A stretch of DNA of 64,000 nucleotides from Collinsella sp. AF23-4AC (GTDB taxonomy: Bacteria > Actinomycetota > Coriobacteriia > Coriobacteriales > Coriobacteriaceae). The stretch spans positions 7,213-71,212 of the forward strand of contig NZ_QRVE01000006.1 in the NCBI RefSeq assembly GCF_003462685.1, given 5' to 3'. Shown here piece after piece: positions 63,388 through 64,000 of this stretch; positions within the stretch are counted from its first letter, which is position 1, and each line of letters begins with the position of its first letter. The notes beneath the pieces were generated by a model, which saw only the letters and a list, made by a program, of their open reading frames with translations, was not told the origin of the DNA and did not search any database. The translations under genes and the position numbers were made by a program.

Positions 63388-64000
63388 ATGGCCTTCGCAG
63401 AAAAGCTCATCGCCGTCCGTCGTGCCCATCACCTTACTCAGGAGCAGCTCGCCGCCAAGCTCTTCGTCACACGCCAAGCCGTCAGCCGTTGGGAGCGCGG
63501 CGAAGTCACCCCGGGTATCGACATGATGAAGCTCATCGCCGCCGTGACCGGCGAGCCTCTGTCCCACCTGCTCGAAATGCCCGAGCACTATTGTCAGAGC
63601 TGCGGCATGGTGCTCACGCCCGACGACTGTGGCACCGATGCCACGGGCGCCACAACCGACCATTACTGCAAGTGGTGCTACGACCACGGCAAGTACACCT
63701 ACGACACCACCATGGAGGCGATGATCGAGGATTGCGCCCCGCGGCTGGCGCAAAACACCGGCATGTCGCTCGACGAAGCCGTCTCGCTCATGGGCGCCGT
63801 CCTGCCGCAACTGGAGCGCTGGCGCACCGTGCAGGAAAACGAGGAGCGCTACGGCGCCGAAGCGCGGGCGCGCTATGGCGATGAGGCTATCGATGCAGCA
63901 AACGAGACGTTACTGGACATGGATCCTCAGACATGGAACGACATGAAAGAACTTGAACGCGCCATTCTGGGTCAGCTCTCGATTGCCATGGTCGACGGCG
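63388..64000 (+). CDS. XRE-HTH / zinc-ribbon / TipAS-like regulator, cut by window end
   Basis: The open frame continues past 64000; 204 codons are visible. Residues about 5-60 are a Cro/C1-type HTH (TQEQLAAKLFVTRQAVSRW). Residues about 68-112 are a Cys-rich ribbon (CQSCGMVL and CKWCYDHGKYTYD) like the putative zinc-ribbon domain that goes with HTH proteins. From about 150 the RYGDEAIDAANETLLDMD... PQTWNDM pattern resembles TipAS drug-binding domains, which normally follow MerR HTHs. GAAAGGAG precedes the ATG. It may sense thiopeptides or other small molecules; this is inference. Confidence 0.75.
   Translation, partial: MAFAEKLIAVRRAHHLTQEQLAAKLFVTRQAVSRWERGEVTPGIDMMKLIAAVTGEPLSHLLEMPEHYCQSCGMVLTPDDCGTDATGATTDHYCKWCYDHGKYTYDTTMEAMIEDCAPRLAQNTGMSLDEAVSLMGAVLPQLERWRTVQENEERYGAEARARYGDEAIDAANETLLDMDPQTWNDMKELERAILGQLSIAMVDG

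Overview
The window is about 60% GC, gene-dense and free of rRNA, tRNA and recognisable transposase genes. Protein families and their combinations point to a gut Coriobacteriia species, most likely Collinsella: a bile salt hydrolase, LAxTG-anchored surface proteins, paired LysR/EamA loci, GGDEF/EAL proteins and intergenic GGGAC-core palindromes. The taxon is an inference from content; no marker gene is present to prove it.

Layout. 1-5.2 kb: a MarR-like protein with an RGG tail, a peptide deformylase, an XRE-HTH/aminotransferase fusion with its own candidate operators, and a divergent LysR/EamA pair. 5.2-9.3 kb: Kup potassium transporter, bile salt hydrolase, and a deformylase-like protein that has lost its catalytic Glu. 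9.4-14.8 kb: an AzgA-type purine permease followed by two tandemly duplicated, secreted beta-helix proteins; the duplication carried a 46-bp copy of the permease 3' end. 15-20.3 kb: esterase, uracil permease, MetE-like methyltransferase, LysR regulator and HAD phosphatase. 20.3-22.6 kb: TPP riboswitch with terminator controlling thiM, a thiamine-binding protein and thiE. 22.6-28.2 kb: patatin phospholipase and two paralogous c-di-GMP proteins. 28.2-32.4 kb: flavodoxin-like protein, a Cys-less ArsC/Spx-like protein, a CobW GTPase, trmL, and an orphan AAA ATPase bracketed by two palindromes. 32.4-37.6 kb: UvrA-like ABC protein, GNAT and a Tet(M)-like GTPase, which may be a ribosome or antibiotic protection cluster. 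37.8-41.8 kb: mscL, GNAT, small proteins, and rRNA methyltransferases rsmJ and rlmA. 41.9-49.3 kb: MATE pump, second LysR/EamA pair, ung, SDR with a queuosine-precursor type transporter, and prfC. 49.4-54.4 kb: an unusual 300-bp array of alternating inverted repeats at an 80-bp period, then a GntR(YtrA)/ABC operon, ClC channel, LOG-type protein and K+ channel. 54.5-64 kb: two hybrid histidine kinases that use solute-binding domains (one fused, one as a separate lipoprotein), an FMN-binding protein, MalY-like lyase, TrmO, and an XRE/zinc-ribbon/TipAS-like regulator cut by the window end.

Themes. Ligand sensing is prominent: solute-binding-domain kinases, an HTH-enzyme fusion, a TipAS-like sensor and a TPP riboswitch. 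Sulfur amino acid and thiamine salvage genes recur (MetE-like, MalY, thiM/thiE). The best candidates for undescribed biology are non-coding: the 80-bp-period array and the families of intergenic palindromes.
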